From the NCBI GenBank assembly GCA_020852295.1, contig JADZBC010000009.1, positions 71,081-104,627 on the forward strand: DNA of 33,547 nt, given 5' to 3'. The translations under genes were made by a program, and so were the position numbers. The notes beneath the pieces were generated by a model. That model was given only the letters and a program-made list of their open reading frames with translations. It was not told the DNA's origin and searched no databases. This DNA comes from a bacterium (lineage in GTDB: Bacteria > Patescibacteriota > Saccharimonadia > CAILAD01 > JADZBC01). Below are positions 16,011-23,394 of this stretch, in pieces (positions within the stretch are counted from its first letter, which is position 1; the number at the start of each line of letters is the position of its first letter).

Positions 16011-16032
16011 AAGACCCACTTGGGTCTTTTTT
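16011..16032 (+). terminator. Displaced original terminator of tRNA-Asn
   Basis: AAGACCC (16011-16017) and GGGTCTT (16022-16028) form a seven-base stem with tetraloop, followed by a T-run. If the element is removed, this terminator begins about a dozen bases after the tRNA CCA. It also overlaps the stop of the repeat protein on the other strand. Confidence 0.8.
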
Positions 16033-17695
16033 ATATTTCTTCAATATCCTCACCAGAAAAATCAGATTCATCTTCCAATAACTCACGACCCCCACCACTA
16101 TTTAAGAATCGTTCAGCTGCCATTTGAATATCTCTTGGGTTTCGATATGCAATTTGAAGTGCAATATGGTGGGGTATGGCAGGGTACGACCCTACAACAA
16201 ACTCCAAGTTATCTATAAATCTCTGGGCAGCAATAATTGGTTCGGTTGGGTTGCCAACTGCTAACGCGACCCTATAGCTTGGCAGAATACTAGGAAAGTT
16301 TTTTTCTATCAAGTGAATTCTTTCTTGTAGTCGCCTTACTGCCATCTCTGGGTGCTGAGGACTTTTTAAAGCCACTTGCATTAAGAGCCCTGGTGTCATA
16401 TCTGTGAAGGTTTGTTTTAGGTGCTCGGTTGCTGCCAGTAGTCTTTCAGCTGCACCGATGGGGTCATTCGGATTAGAGCTGGCCAATCTTCTTCGCATAC
16501 CAATTGGAATGTTCGGAAAGCTGTCATTGAGTAGCTCAAAAGCTCGTATTTGACTTTCTATGGCAGATTCGGGGTCAGTAGGGTTGCGAAAAGCCACGCC
16601 ATAGGCGAACCCTTTGGTTATGTTGGGAAATCTTCCGAGGAGATTTTCTACATTATCGTGGACGCGCTTCGCTGCTACTATCGGATTAGCTGGGTTGCTG
16701 ATACCAATCTGGTTTGCGATCCCGGCTGGCATGTCTGGATATAGCGCTTGTATGGTCTGACCGTTTTTGATTAATTTTTCAGCGGCAGAAATTGGATCAC
16801 TCGGGTTCCTTATTGATATTTCGGTTGCTGTGGCATCACTAAGTCCAGGGAATTTTGCACAGATTTTCTCTATGTTTGCTACTAGGTTTGCAGCTGCTAG
16901 ATCTGCTTTAGTGGGGTTAGATATCGCGACTCTCATTAAATAGCTTTCAGGTATTTTGGGATATACCTCGACTAGGCGCGCAGTATCATCTATTAGTTTT
17001 TGGGCAGCAGAATCTGGTTCGCGAGGATACATGATACAAAGTTGCATGCGAAAACTTTCCGGTATAGCGGGAAATGCTTTTGCTAGCCGATCCGTAGATT
17101 TCTCAAATCTCTCAGCTGCAATCTCGGGATGGACAGGGTTTCTATAGGACATCTGTAGAACTACCCAGTCAGGCAGGTCTGGATGCTGCTCTTTTAGTTT
17201 GTCGAACATCTCTGCTGTATAGTAAAGAACAGGATTTTTTGAAAGCTTCCATTCCGTAAGGTCAAAAGGCTCTCCTGCAAGTACCCCATTAAGCTCTTTA
17301 TAGTCATCCAGTAATTGATCGAAAACTTTTTGTCTATGCTCCGGAGGAAGCTCTGCGAGCTCTGTAGGTATTAAGCCTTTTCTCTCGGCACGCTCGGTTG
17401 CAATCACGAGTGCTTCAATATATCTCCCATAGTATTCAATAAATGGCTCCCTCCATGGATCATCAAACTCTGGGCTTTGAGCGAGGAACTTCGCGATGCT
17501 CTTTACAGCGTCATATTCGGCTTCAAGTTGATGTTTGCCCAGACGTGCTAATGCTTCTGCGGTATCCTTTACATCTACCTTGGCGCTACCACCGCGTCTT
17601 AATTTGTTATCTCGAAACAAGTTACGCGTAACATTAAGATATTCATTTGCGTCAAACTCATCGCTATGTTGATTGGGGCTCTCAGGATGCATCAT
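16031..17695 (-). CDS. Protein of exact 37-residue helical repeats
   Basis: A 554-residue protein, probably cytoplasmic: no signal peptide or membrane helix is seen. Residues 1-150 are charged and helical. From residue 186 to 518 nine tandem units of exactly 37 residues follow, with consensus NPxDPxxAAxRL at the start and a middle FPxIP. A shorter degenerate unit precedes them at 154 and a partial one follows at 519. The end is an acidic tail (EDESDFSGEDIEEI). The pattern suggests a helix-turn-helix solenoid similar in concept to TPR or HEAT arrays, but I know no named family with this consensus. TACAAT lies six bases before the ATG, so the mRNA is likely leaderless. It is the first chromosomal gene past attR. 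A protein- or RNA-binding scaffold is the best guess. Confidence 0.85.
   Translation of the reverse strand: MMHPESPNQHSDEFDANEYLNVTRNLFRDNKLRRGGSAKVDVKDTAEALARLGKHQLEAEYDAVKSIAKFLAQSPEFDDPWREPFIEYYGRYIEALVIATERAERKGLIPTELAELPPEHRQKVFDQLLDDYKELNGVLAGEPFDLTEWKLSKNPVLYYTAEMFDKLKEQHPDLPDWVVLQMSYRNPVHPEIAAERFEKSTDRLAKAFPAIPESFRMQLCIMYPREPDSAAQKLIDDTARLVEVYPKIPESYLMRVAISNPTKADLAAANLVANIEKICAKFPGLSDATATEISIRNPSDPISAAEKLIKNGQTIQALYPDMPAGIANQIGISNPANPIVAAKRVHDNVENLLGRFPNITKGFAYGVAFRNPTDPESAIESQIRAFELLNDSFPNIPIGMRRRLASSNPNDPIGAAERLLAATEHLKQTFTDMTPGLLMQVALKSPQHPEMAVRRLQERIHLIEKNFPSILPSYRVALAVGNPTEPIIAAQRFIDNLEFVVGSYPAIPHHIALQIAYRNPRDIQMAAERFLNSGGGRELLEDESDFSGEDIEEI
16142..17140 (-). repeat. Nine tandem 111-base coding repeats
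   Basis: The nine 37-residue units of the repeat protein map here, each exactly 111 bases. The amino-acid consensus is conserved (Asn-Pro at 1-2, Ala-Ala at 8-9, Phe/Tyr-Pro at 23-24). The DNA copies have diverged, so this is an old and selected array and not a recent expansion. Confidence 0.85.
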
Positions 17696-17701
17696 AGCAA
17701 T

Positions 17702-17707
17702 ATTGTA
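17702..17707 (-). promoter_or_regulatory. -10 box of the repeat-protein gene
   Basis: TACAAT on the minus strand ends six bases before the ATG at 17695. It supports that start and a leaderless mRNA. Confidence 0.55.
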
Positions 17708-17730
17708 TATCTTATGTTGGCATACTTCTA

Positions 17731-17758
17731 ATCATCGAAAGACACTGCTTTCAATGAT
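17731..17758. promoter_or_regulatory. Inverted repeat between divergent genes
   Basis: ATCATCGAAAG (17731-17741) and CTTTCAATGAT (17748-17758) match at 10 of 11 positions around a six-base loop. It lies midway between the repeat-protein gene and the C39-like gene, which point away from each other, so an operator is more likely than a terminator. Confidence 0.45.
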
Positions 17759-17802
17759 TTAATTCATCTTGCATTAATAAATAGAAAAGCTAAGCTGGTC
17801 AC

Positions 17803-18207
17803 ATGAGAAAAAGCATCACTCAAGAAAAGCCAAATGGCTGCGGGATTGCGTGTTTTGCATTTGTCTTCGACATTAGCTACCGCCAGGCTGAAGAGTTTTT
17901 GGGAGCTGAGCAGGCAAATAGCAATCGCTTCATCGTGAAGCGTTTTCGCGAAGAACTGAATCGCTACGGTCAAAAATACGAGTCCAGGCATGTGAGGCCC
18001 GGCGCTCGAATTGAGCCAAAAGAGGGAATGATCGTGCTGCTGCGTCGATCACCTCAATTTCCGGTCGGGCACTACCTTGCGTATCACGAAGGTAAATGGA
18101 TGGACCCTCGCATAAATTTGGCCGACGATCGTGAATTTCAAAAGCCAGTATCGGGTTTTCGCGACGAGCTACCAGGTGAAATTATGTATGCAATCACACC
18201 TGCCTAA
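17803..18207 (+). CDS. C39-like cysteine peptidase domain protein
   Basis: A 134-residue papain-like fold protein. Gln7 and Cys13 in TQEKPNGCGIACFAF match the oxyanion Gln and nucleophile Cys of the peptidase C39-like family. His90 and Asp101 in VGHYLAYHEGKWMDPR complete the triad. Stand-alone C39-like domains without a transporter are common, and their substrates are mostly unknown. No signal peptide is seen. No clear ribosome site precedes the ATG. The TAA overlaps the stop codon of the convergent YdeI-like gene. Confidence 0.8.
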   Translation: MRKSITQEKPNGCGIACFAFVFDISYRQAEEFLGAEQANSNRFIVKRFREELNRYGQKYESRHVRPGARIEPKEGMIVLLRRSPQFPVGHYLAYHEGKWMDPRINLADDREFQKPVSGFRDELPGEIMYAITPA

Positions 18208-18512
18208 GTCGACTTACGCTTACTCAGAATCCCTTGAATCGACGGGCTGATGGCCTTATCGGTTCGGTGGATGCAGCCAATCCAGCAGCAGGGGCGGCGC
18301 TTACCTTCGGTGAGTTCGCTAACCACTCGTCGCACATGTTCGTCACGAGTCTTTTGCTGCTTGACGCTGATCGTCCAGCAGACCCACTCATTGCGTGCGA
18401 GTGGAGTAAGACTTTCCCATTTCTCTAAAGACTTAGGGTTTCTTTCAAGTGCCAGCTTAAGGTCACTTGGTAGTTCATGGATTGTTCCGCCCGAGATTTG
18501 TTTGCTGCTCAT
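18204..18512 (-). CDS. YdeI/OmpD-associated family protein
   Basis: A 102-residue protein with the family pattern: HELPSDLKLALERNPKSLEKWESLTPLARNEW would be one block, followed by TISVKQQKTRDEHVRRVVSEL and GKRRPCC. YdeI-like proteins are small cytoplasmic proteins of unclear biochemical role, linked in some bacteria to bacteriocin or antimicrobial-peptide tolerance. I chose ATG 18512 because TATCAT lies exactly six bases upstream, the leaderless arrangement seen at other genes here. A longer frame to 18554 would run through that promoter. Confidence 0.8.
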   Translation of the reverse strand: MSSKQISGGTIHELPSDLKLALERNPKSLEKWESLTPLARNEWVCWTISVKQQKTRDEHVRRVVSELTEGKRRPCCWIGCIHRTDKAISPSIQGILSKRKST

Positions 18513-18518
18513 AGTCCA

Positions 18519-18524
18519 ATGATA
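18519..18524 (-). promoter_or_regulatory. -10 box of the YdeI-like gene
   Basis: TATCAT on the minus strand is followed by TGGACT and then the ATG at 18512. The spacing of six decides the start choice. Confidence 0.5.
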
Positions 18525-18560
18525 GCAGAATTGCGATGAGTAAAATGAATACAAACAGAA

Positions 18561-18594
18561 ACCCTCGACAGAAGCCGGGGTTTCCGTCGAGGGT
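18561..18594 (-). terminator. Terminator of the GC-rich gene 18616-19314
   Basis: ACCCTCGAC and GTCGAGGGT form a perfect nine-base stem, and on the minus strand a T-rich stretch (TTCTGTTTG) follows. Confidence 0.7.
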
Positions 18595-18615
18595 GATCCT
18601 TTCTCGTGATTGTGA

Positions 18616-19314
18616 CTAGTCCCTCCAGTCGAGCAGCTTGACGAGCTCGGGGTCGAGCAGGCCGATGGCGTAGACCACCGAGATAGCGGTGGCGAAGGCC
18701 AGGCCGGTCTGCAGGTCGTCGGTCAGTTCGTCCCAGCAGTGCGAGCTCGCCATATTGATGTACTGGCGGGTCAGGGCAGTGAGCTTGCAGGCGGCCTCGA
18801 GGTTGAGGGCTTGCTGCTCTTCGCGTGTGCGAATCTCCTGGTGCTCTGCATCGACTTGGTCGAGTGTTGCCGTGCCACGGGCGTCATCATTGGCGGCGTT
18901 GCGCACCATCAGCTCTGACATACCGGCGAGTTGGCCGACCTCGTCCCAGTTGATACTGGCGATTGCCCACTCTGGTACGCCGAGCGTCTCTTCGGCAACC
19001 ACGCGAATGGCCACCTCGAGAGGGATGAAGGGAAGGAGTTCGCGAACAGTCTCGTACCATCCGCTGAAGTAGGCATCGGCCATTGCTTGTCGCTGATCTT
19101 CGGAGAGACCAGTGCTCTGGGCGATGATGTGCTCCATGGCCTTCGCCTCTTGGCTCAGGCACTCGAGCAGGTAGTACATGACCAAACGCTCAGAGAGCGG
19201 CAGGCCGTAGAGGTCACTATCGACCCCGTCATGCTTGCCGGCGACTTCCAGGTCTTCCGCGTCGAGCTCTTCGACCACTGGACCTGTGGTGCGCCAATCA
19301 ACTGATACTTTCAT
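18616..19314 (-). CDS. Hypothetical GC-rich gene, helical acidic protein
   Basis: A 232-residue protein with no family I recognise. It is acidic and mostly helical, with no signal peptide. Segments such as LSERLVMYYLLECLSQEAKAMEHI and WYETVRELLPFIPLEVAIRVV are amphipathic helices, and a hydrophobic patch (GLAFATAISVVYAIGLL) near the C-terminus may be buried or membrane-associated. GGAGGTG lies just before the ATG. It has its own terminator and is single-gene. The gene is clearly more GC-rich than its neighbours, like the CHAP and SGNH genes in this window, which hints at different ancestry. Confidence 0.75.
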   Translation of the reverse strand: MKVSVDWRTTGPVVEELDAEDLEVAGKHDGVDSDLYGLPLSERLVMYYLLECLSQEAKAMEHIIAQSTGLSEDQRQAMADAYFSGWYETVRELLPFIPLEVAIRVVAEETLGVPEWAIASINWDEVGQLAGMSELMVRNAANDDARGTATLDQVDAEHQEIRTREEQQALNLEAACKLTALTRQYINMASSHCWDELTDDLQTGLAFATAISVVYAIGLLDPELVKLLDWRD

Positions 19315-19395
19315 GGCACCTCCAGGTGCTGTCGAGGAACAAATAGAAAGGTGGCGTTATTAAACCATATTAGTTCTAAAAATGCAAGATGGAGT

Positions 19396-20487
19396 TTACT
19401 TTATGGCGCGGATTGAACCAAGAATGATTCGTAAGTCTTCCTTGTAGCTGGTGAGATCATATTTGTCGATCAGTGCTTGAGCAGCTTCACGACTCGTGCT
19501 GGCACTACTGAGGTCAAAATCAAGCAGCGCTACTGCAGCATAGTTCTTGTCGTTTTGGCTAAACTGCATGGCTTGGATAAACGGCTTACCGGAACCGGGC
19601 CATTTGAGCAGAGTACAGAGCTGATTTGCTTTGTTGTTGACTGTGGTCACGATTGTTGTCGAGTCATTGCCACAGTTGAGTGAAGAGTCTTCTTGGCCAA
19701 CACCAACTGCGAGCTGAAGGTCATCTTTGCCATCCGTCTGCACGATATATGAAACATCCTTGCCGCTGCTAGTACTGCTACTGCTGCTCGAACTAGATTT
19801 TGCCATACGAAGTTCGGAGGCTTTGACGACTTTGGCATTCTTGTAAAACTTCATTTCAAACTTGCCGTACGAACCAGAGTCTACCGTGTAGTAGGCAAAC
19901 TTTGGATCAAAAATGATCGCGAGATGATCCCAGTTGAGCCAAACGCCAAGCGCAATCCCGACGAATGTGATCGCACCGACGATTGAGCCAATGATGAGAC
20001 CGACTTTTGGCTTGCGGTGAGTGGACAGGCCGAGCTCGTTGCCCGAAGCACCATAGTATGTGCTGGTCTGGACGGCCGCTGGTGCTGCGGTAGCGACGGC
20101 GGGCATGGCGGCAGTCATTGCGGGCATCGCGGGCATTGGTGCAGGCGATGGAGTAGTAGACACCGGTATGGAAGTGGCTGCACTTGGCACAGGTGTAGGT
20201 GCTGCTGCCGGTGTGGGCGCAGGGGTCGGAGCAGGCGGGGTCGCAGGTTGCGGCATTTGGGGTGCGGCAGTTTGTGCAAAAGTAGGAGGGGTTGGTGCCG
20301 GCGTCACAGACTGTGGTGCGGCAGGTTGGGCAGGCTGGATGTTGTTGAGGTTTGAAGCGGGGGGTGTTGGTGGTGCTACCGTCGGGCTTGGCTGAAATGG
20401 TGGTTGCTGGGGCGGAGTAGGGTTCGCTGGTTGTGGGTTTGGTGTTGGTTGGGCCGATTGGCCAAACGGTTGTTGTGACGGTTGCAC
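19396..20487 (-). CDS. Proline-rich single-pass membrane protein
   Basis: A 363-residue protein. The first 150 residues are a low-complexity Pro/Ala/Gln/Thr-rich cytoplasmic region. A membrane helix follows at about residues 169-190 (VGLIIGSIVGAITFVGIALG), then an extracytoplasmic domain of about 165 residues containing a serine run (KSSSSSSSSTSS). I chose GTG 20487 because GAGG lies eight bases upstream; the longer frame has none. The layout resembles DUF4190- or Pro-rich-tail envelope proteins of Gram-positives and CPR, but the outer domain is not recognised. It is preceded on the same strand by the candidate structured RNA. Confidence 0.75.
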   Translation of the reverse strand: MQPSQQPFGQSAQPTPNPQPANPTPPQQPPFQPSPTVAPPTPPASNLNNIQPAQPAAPQSVTPAPTPPTFAQTAAPQMPQPATPPAPTPAPTPAAAPTPVPSAATSIPVSTTPSPAPMPAMPAMTAAMPAVATAAPAAVQTSTYYGASGNELGLSTHRKPKVGLIIGSIVGAITFVGIALGVWLNWDHLAIIFDPKFAYYTVDSGSYGKFEMKFYKNAKVVKASELRMAKSSSSSSSSTSSGKDVSYIVQTDGKDDLQLAVGVGQEDSSLNCGNDSTTIVTTVNNKANQLCTLLKWPGSGKPFIQAMQFSQNDKNYAAVALLDFDLSSASTSREAAQALIDKYDLTSYKEDLRIILGSIRAIK

Positions 20488-20583
20488 GCTAATTTCCTCG
20501 CAATTTACCAATATTATTGCATGTTGTGACGCGTTGGTAAACGGTTATGGTAAATCTTATTGAGTTGGCTGGCGAGTAGTAAT

Positions 20584-20603
20584 AAAAAACAGGCTGCTGC
20601 CTG
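20584..20603 (-). terminator. Intrinsic terminator of the candidate RNA
   Basis: On the minus strand CAGGC-AGCA-GCCTG is followed directly by six T residues. It defines the 3' end of a leftward transcript from the promoter at 21192-21221. Confidence 0.8.
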
Positions 20604-21185
20604 AGTCTTTCAAAGTATAGTAGCGGCGTGGCAGGAGGGCAGGGCCGAAGCCCCACCCTCCCACACACGTTGTCCTGTGTCCGAACTCGCGCCCGAACAA
20701 CGATTATGTGTCGCCCCAGTCGGCAGGACGGGTGTACCTTTGGAGGGGTACATGGTGACAGTACGTTGTCAGCGATCAAAACGGCTTTCGCCTCCCTGTG
20801 CCTCAGCGCCGAAGCGCCTCCCTGTCTAGGTAGACTGCCCAGAGTGGGCGGGATTTTTCGTGCGAGACTGCACTACCCAGTATTTATGTCAATACGCCTC
20901 GCTGGTCGGCGCTCGGAGGTCCGGCTCGGGGCCGGCGGGGATGATCGTGTCCCTCTTTTGGCTTGGATCGGTATGTTGTCAACGACCCGGTACTACAACC
21001 CCATTGCGTGGGATGCGTGCGCATTGATGTGGCAGCTTCGCACCTCTGCCCTTAGTGTCTGCGGCTTGTCTTGTGCTCGTCTTGTCGGATAGCTCAGCGA
21101 TCCAGACGGTGTCGAGCAAGCTGCAAGTCCTGCGGGAGTTTGTTGCCCCCATGGACACCTCAGAACCCCAACCGGTCCCTAGGTG
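20584..21185 (-). ncRNA. Candidate large structured non-coding RNA, about 600 nt
   Basis: A near-consensus leftward promoter (21192-21221) and an intrinsic terminator (20584-20603) frame about 600 bases with no credible protein in any frame. The transcript would be rich in local helices: GGGCACC/GGTGTCC at the 5' end, GGCGC-TTCG-GCGCT, GGC-GAAA-GCC, GCCCA-CTC-TGGGC, CCGGC-CCCGA-GCCGG, CGTTGTTC/GGACAACG, and a long GC-rich stem closed by TTCG near the 3' end. It is more GC-rich than adjacent genes. I looked for the conserved blocks of RNase P RNA, tmRNA and SRP RNA and found none, so the class is unknown. A frame on the plus strand (20628-21092) has an unconvincing composition. Confidence 0.65.
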
Positions 21186-21191
21186 GTGCCC

Positions 21192-21221
21192 ACTATACTC
21201 TTCGGTAGTGCAAAAAGTCAA
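21192..21221 (-). promoter_or_regulatory. Promoter of the candidate RNA
   Basis: On the minus strand TTGACT (21221-21216), an 18-base spacer and TATAGT (21197-21192). This is among the best promoter matches in the window. Transcription would start near 21185. Confidence 0.7.
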
Positions 21222-21232
21222 GATTTGTTTGC

Positions 21233-21238
21233 TATAAT
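21233..21238 (+). promoter_or_regulatory. Extended -10 box of the DUF2177 gene
   Basis: TGC-TATAAT lies nine bases before the ATG at 21248, leaving almost no leader. It is back to back with the RNA promoter, and the two share their upstream region. Confidence 0.6.
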
Positions 21239-21247
21239 GCAAGCATC

Positions 21248-21652
21248 ATGGAATTTGTAAAACCTTTTCTCGTATCACTTGGTGTCATGGCGGTATTCGA
21301 CGGAATCTGGCTAAGTCTGGCTGCACCACGCTTTTACAAAAAATACATCGGCTTCATTATGGCCGAGAGTCCAGCCTGGTGGGCGGCGATTTTGTTCTAT
21401 CTTATTTATACCGTTGCGGTAACCTACTTGGTTGTCTTACCAGGCTGGCAAGAGGGGAAGAGCCTTGCTCAAGTTGCGGTGACGGGTGCGATCTTTGGGC
21501 TAGCAGCGTACGCCACGTACGATCTTACCAACCAGGCTACTCTAAAAAACTGGCCTATCACGGTGACAGTGGTTGATCTCATCTGGGGTACGTTCTTGAC
21601 GGCCTCGGTATCTGTACTATCAGTAATAATCTTGCGCGCCATCGGGAAGTGA
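21248..21652 (+). CDS. DUF2177 family membrane protein
   Basis: A 134-residue protein with four membrane helices. FDGIWLSLAAPRFYKKYIG near the N-terminus, the central AYATYDLTNQATLKNWP and VVDLIWGTFLTASVS match the DUF2177 pattern (D-x-x-W-L, Y-D-x-T-N-x-A-T-L-x-x-W, D-x-x-W-G). The family has no assigned function. It precedes a DUF1295 gene by one base, a pairing that suggests a shared role in membrane lipid chemistry, as inference. Confidence 0.88.
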   Translation: MEFVKPFLVSLGVMAVFDGIWLSLAAPRFYKKYIGFIMAESPAWWAAILFYLIYTVAVTYLVVLPGWQEGKSLAQVAVTGAIFGLAAYATYDLTNQATLKNWPITVTVVDLIWGTFLTASVSVLSVIILRAIGK

Positions 21653-21653
21653 T

Positions 21654-22433
21654 ATGTCGCCCGAATATCTCCTCGCTTTGCCGATAGTTATTTGGGCGGT
21701 ATGGCTGTATATGACAGCCTGGTTTATTTGGGCGGTCATCATAAAACGTAATGACGTTGCTGATGTTGCCTGGGGGCTTGGCTTTGGGCTGGCGACATTT
21801 GTGGCTCTCACTCAGAGCTCCATGCCCTCTCGATCCGGTCTTTTGGTTCTCTTTATGGTTCTGATCTGGGGAGGACGCCTCAGCTCGCATATTTATAGAC
21901 GCAATCGCCACAAAGATGAGGACTATCGCTATGCGAAGTGGCGCGAGGAGTGGGGCAAGTGGGTCTATGTCCGCAGCTACTTCCAGGTCTTTATGCTACA
22001 AGGCTTACTGATGCTATGCGTGGTTACGCCCGCGCTGGTAGTGGCAAGTTCACGACAGGAAGTTTACGGTGCTAATCTCGCAATCGGCTTTTTTATCTGG
22101 CTGTTTGGCTTCACCTATGAATCGATTGCTGATCGGCAGCTGCGGATTTTTATTAGCAAGCCGCACAATAAGGGCAAGCTCATGACACGAGGCCTCTGGA
22201 AATACAGCCGTCATCCAAACTATTTTGGTGAGATCACTCAATGGTGGGGGCTAGGCGTGATGGCGATTGGGGTAGAAGGAGGAGCGGTCGGTCTGCTCGG
22301 CCCGGCGATGATAACGTATCTGATATGGAAAGTATCCGGAGTGCCGTTACTTGAGAAGAAATACGCCCACGTTAAGGAGTATCAGGAGTACAGTCGGCGA
22401 ACCAGTGTGATCATACCGCTCCCGCCCAAATAA
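21654..22433 (+). CDS. DUF1295 family membrane protein (steroid 5-alpha-reductase-like)
   Basis: A 259-residue polytopic protein. NDVADVAWGLGF near the N-terminus, RLSSHIYRRNRHKDEDYRY in the middle and LWKYSRHPNYFGEITQWWG followed by PLLEKKYAHVKEYQEYSRRT are the DUF1295 signature. The C-terminal R-H-P-N-Y-x-G-E block is shared with ICMT and steroid-reductase-type membrane enzymes that bind NADPH or SAM. The substrate is likely a lipid but is unknown. GGGAAG lies upstream within the end of the DUF2177 gene, so the two are co-transcribed. Confidence 0.9.
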   Translation: MSPEYLLALPIVIWAVWLYMTAWFIWAVIIKRNDVADVAWGLGFGLATFVALTQSSMPSRSGLLVLFMVLIWGGRLSSHIYRRNRHKDEDYRYAKWREEWGKWVYVRSYFQVFMLQGLLMLCVVTPALVVASSRQEVYGANLAIGFFIWLFGFTYESIADRQLRIFISKPHNKGKLMTRGLWKYSRHPNYFGEITQWWGLGVMAIGVEGGAVGLLGPAMITYLIWKVSGVPLLEKKYAHVKEYQEYSRRTSVIIPLPPK

Positions 22434-22440
22434 CATAAAT

Positions 22441-22470
22441 GAGAAACCCCGCCATACGACGAGGGTTCTC
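22441..22470. terminator. Hairpin between convergent genes
   Basis: GAGAAACCCC and GAGGGTTCTC pair over about ten bases with one mismatch. It lies between the DUF1295 gene and the SGNH gene, which converge, and could serve both. A run of nine G follows at 22482-22490. Confidence 0.55.
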
Positions 22471-22499
22471 ATTGGTATAGCGGGGGGGGGTAGTACCTC

Positions 22500-23261
22500 C
22501 TAGATTTTTCCGACCGCGGCAGCTGCTTGCCGAACTGGTGCTTCGAGCTTCTGTGCGAGGATACCGTAGCCAAGGCTGCTCGGATGGAACCGATCAGCAC
22601 TGAAGCAGCCGGGCGTGTTCCGAAACTCGTCACTCACCAGCTTGGCCAGTGGTACGTAGGTTGCACCGTGCTCGCGAGCAAGCCGATCGATCAGTCGGTT
22701 GAGCTCGCGGGCTCGCTTGTCGGCCAGCTGGCGCATCAATCGACCGTAGGTGCGCAAGGATTGAACATCTCCGGCCCCGGTCAGTACAATCTGGGCTTCG
22801 GGCCACATCGATCGTGCGGTCCGAATCAGCTCCTTGTACTCAGTGGCCAGCAACTCGAAATTGCTGCGCATGAACACGAGCTGGGCCACATCATTGGTTC
22901 CGACGCAGATCAGAACGACATCTGGATTATCGTCGGCCGCCGCCGGGATCTGGTCGAAGAGCACGTCTCGTCCGCACGACCCACTGACCGCTCGAATGGT
23001 CAGCTCGACTGCGCGCTGGCTGCTGAGCTTGGTGGCCAATTGCCACGACATACTGTCTTCGAGCTTGCAGCCAACGCCGGCGCCGATACTGTCGCCGAGC
23101 ACCAGCAGTCGGATCGGATCATGGTGCTCACCGAAGCGGTGAGGTTCGGTTGATGGGTGGACAAATGGACGTACGCGAATCTTGGCGTGTGTTACGTACA
23201 GCCAGAATCGCATTGGGTACAGCAGGGCAAGCAAGATAAATGCTCGTCGCCTCGATTTCAT
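22500..23261 (-). CDS. SGNH/GDSL-family hydrolase, membrane-anchored
   Basis: A 253-residue esterase-like protein. A basic start (MKSRRRAF) and a hydrophobic segment to about residue 24 give an N-terminal anchor or signal. Block I is VLGDSIGAGVG with Ser58, block III is VGTNDV, and the C-terminal block V is SADRFHPSSLGYG with Asp and His of the triad. SGNH enzymes remove acyl groups from lipids, glycans or other esters. Here an extracytoplasmic glycan or lipid substrate is likely. ATG 23261 has GAGAG eight bases upstream. It is GC-rich compared with its neighbours. Confidence 0.88.
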   Translation of the reverse strand: MKSRRRAFILLALLYPMRFWLYVTHAKIRVRPFVHPSTEPHRFGEHHDPIRLLVLGDSIGAGVGCKLEDSMSWQLATKLSSQRAVELTIRAVSGSCGRDVLFDQIPAAADDNPDVVLICVGTNDVAQLVFMRSNFELLATEYKELIRTARSMWPEAQIVLTGAGDVQSLRTYGRLMRQLADKRARELNRLIDRLAREHGATYVPLAKLVSDEFRNTPGCFSADRFHPSSLGYGILAQKLEAPVRQAAAAVGKI

Positions 23262-23367
23262 GCAGCACTCTCTTTCGGTCAAGGTACCGGCGCATTATGC
23301 CCTAAAATGGGTATTTTTTCAATAGTGCAATAGGAGGCCAAAAGCTTTAATCATAACTTTTTTGTTG

Positions 23368-23373
23368 TATAAT
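23368..23373 (+). promoter_or_regulatory. -10 box of the subtilase gene
   Basis: A perfect TATAAT, 21 bases before the ATG at 23395. The leader would be about 15 bases, without a ribosome site. It excludes the longer frame that opens at 23362. Confidence 0.55.
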
Positions 23374-23394
23374 ACGACCAAGAAACAAAAACCA

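Noticed and set aside
16142-17140. Regular 111-base periodicity as a CRISPR or satellite array
   Set aside because: The period is in frame and conserved only as protein, with diverged DNA; there are no short identical repeats with spacers.
20017-20395. Two Gly/Cys/Arg- and Gly/Ala-rich plus-strand frames
   Set aside because: Both are antisense shadows of the proline-rich N-terminal region of the membrane protein.
20628-21092. 154-codon frame on the plus strand in the candidate RNA region
   Set aside because: Composition is rich in Arg, Cys, Gly and Ser without structure, there is no ribosome site, and the strand is opposite to the clear promoter and terminator.
20584-21185. Identity as RNase P RNA, tmRNA or SRP RNA
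   Set aside because: I found no GAGGAAAGTCC/ACAGAA blocks, no tRNA-like ends with GGTTCGA and CCA, and no SRP GGAAG/AGCAG core.
22482-22490. Run of nine G residues as a phase-variation tract
   Set aside because: It lies between convergent genes, outside coding and promoter sequence; an assembly length error is as likely.
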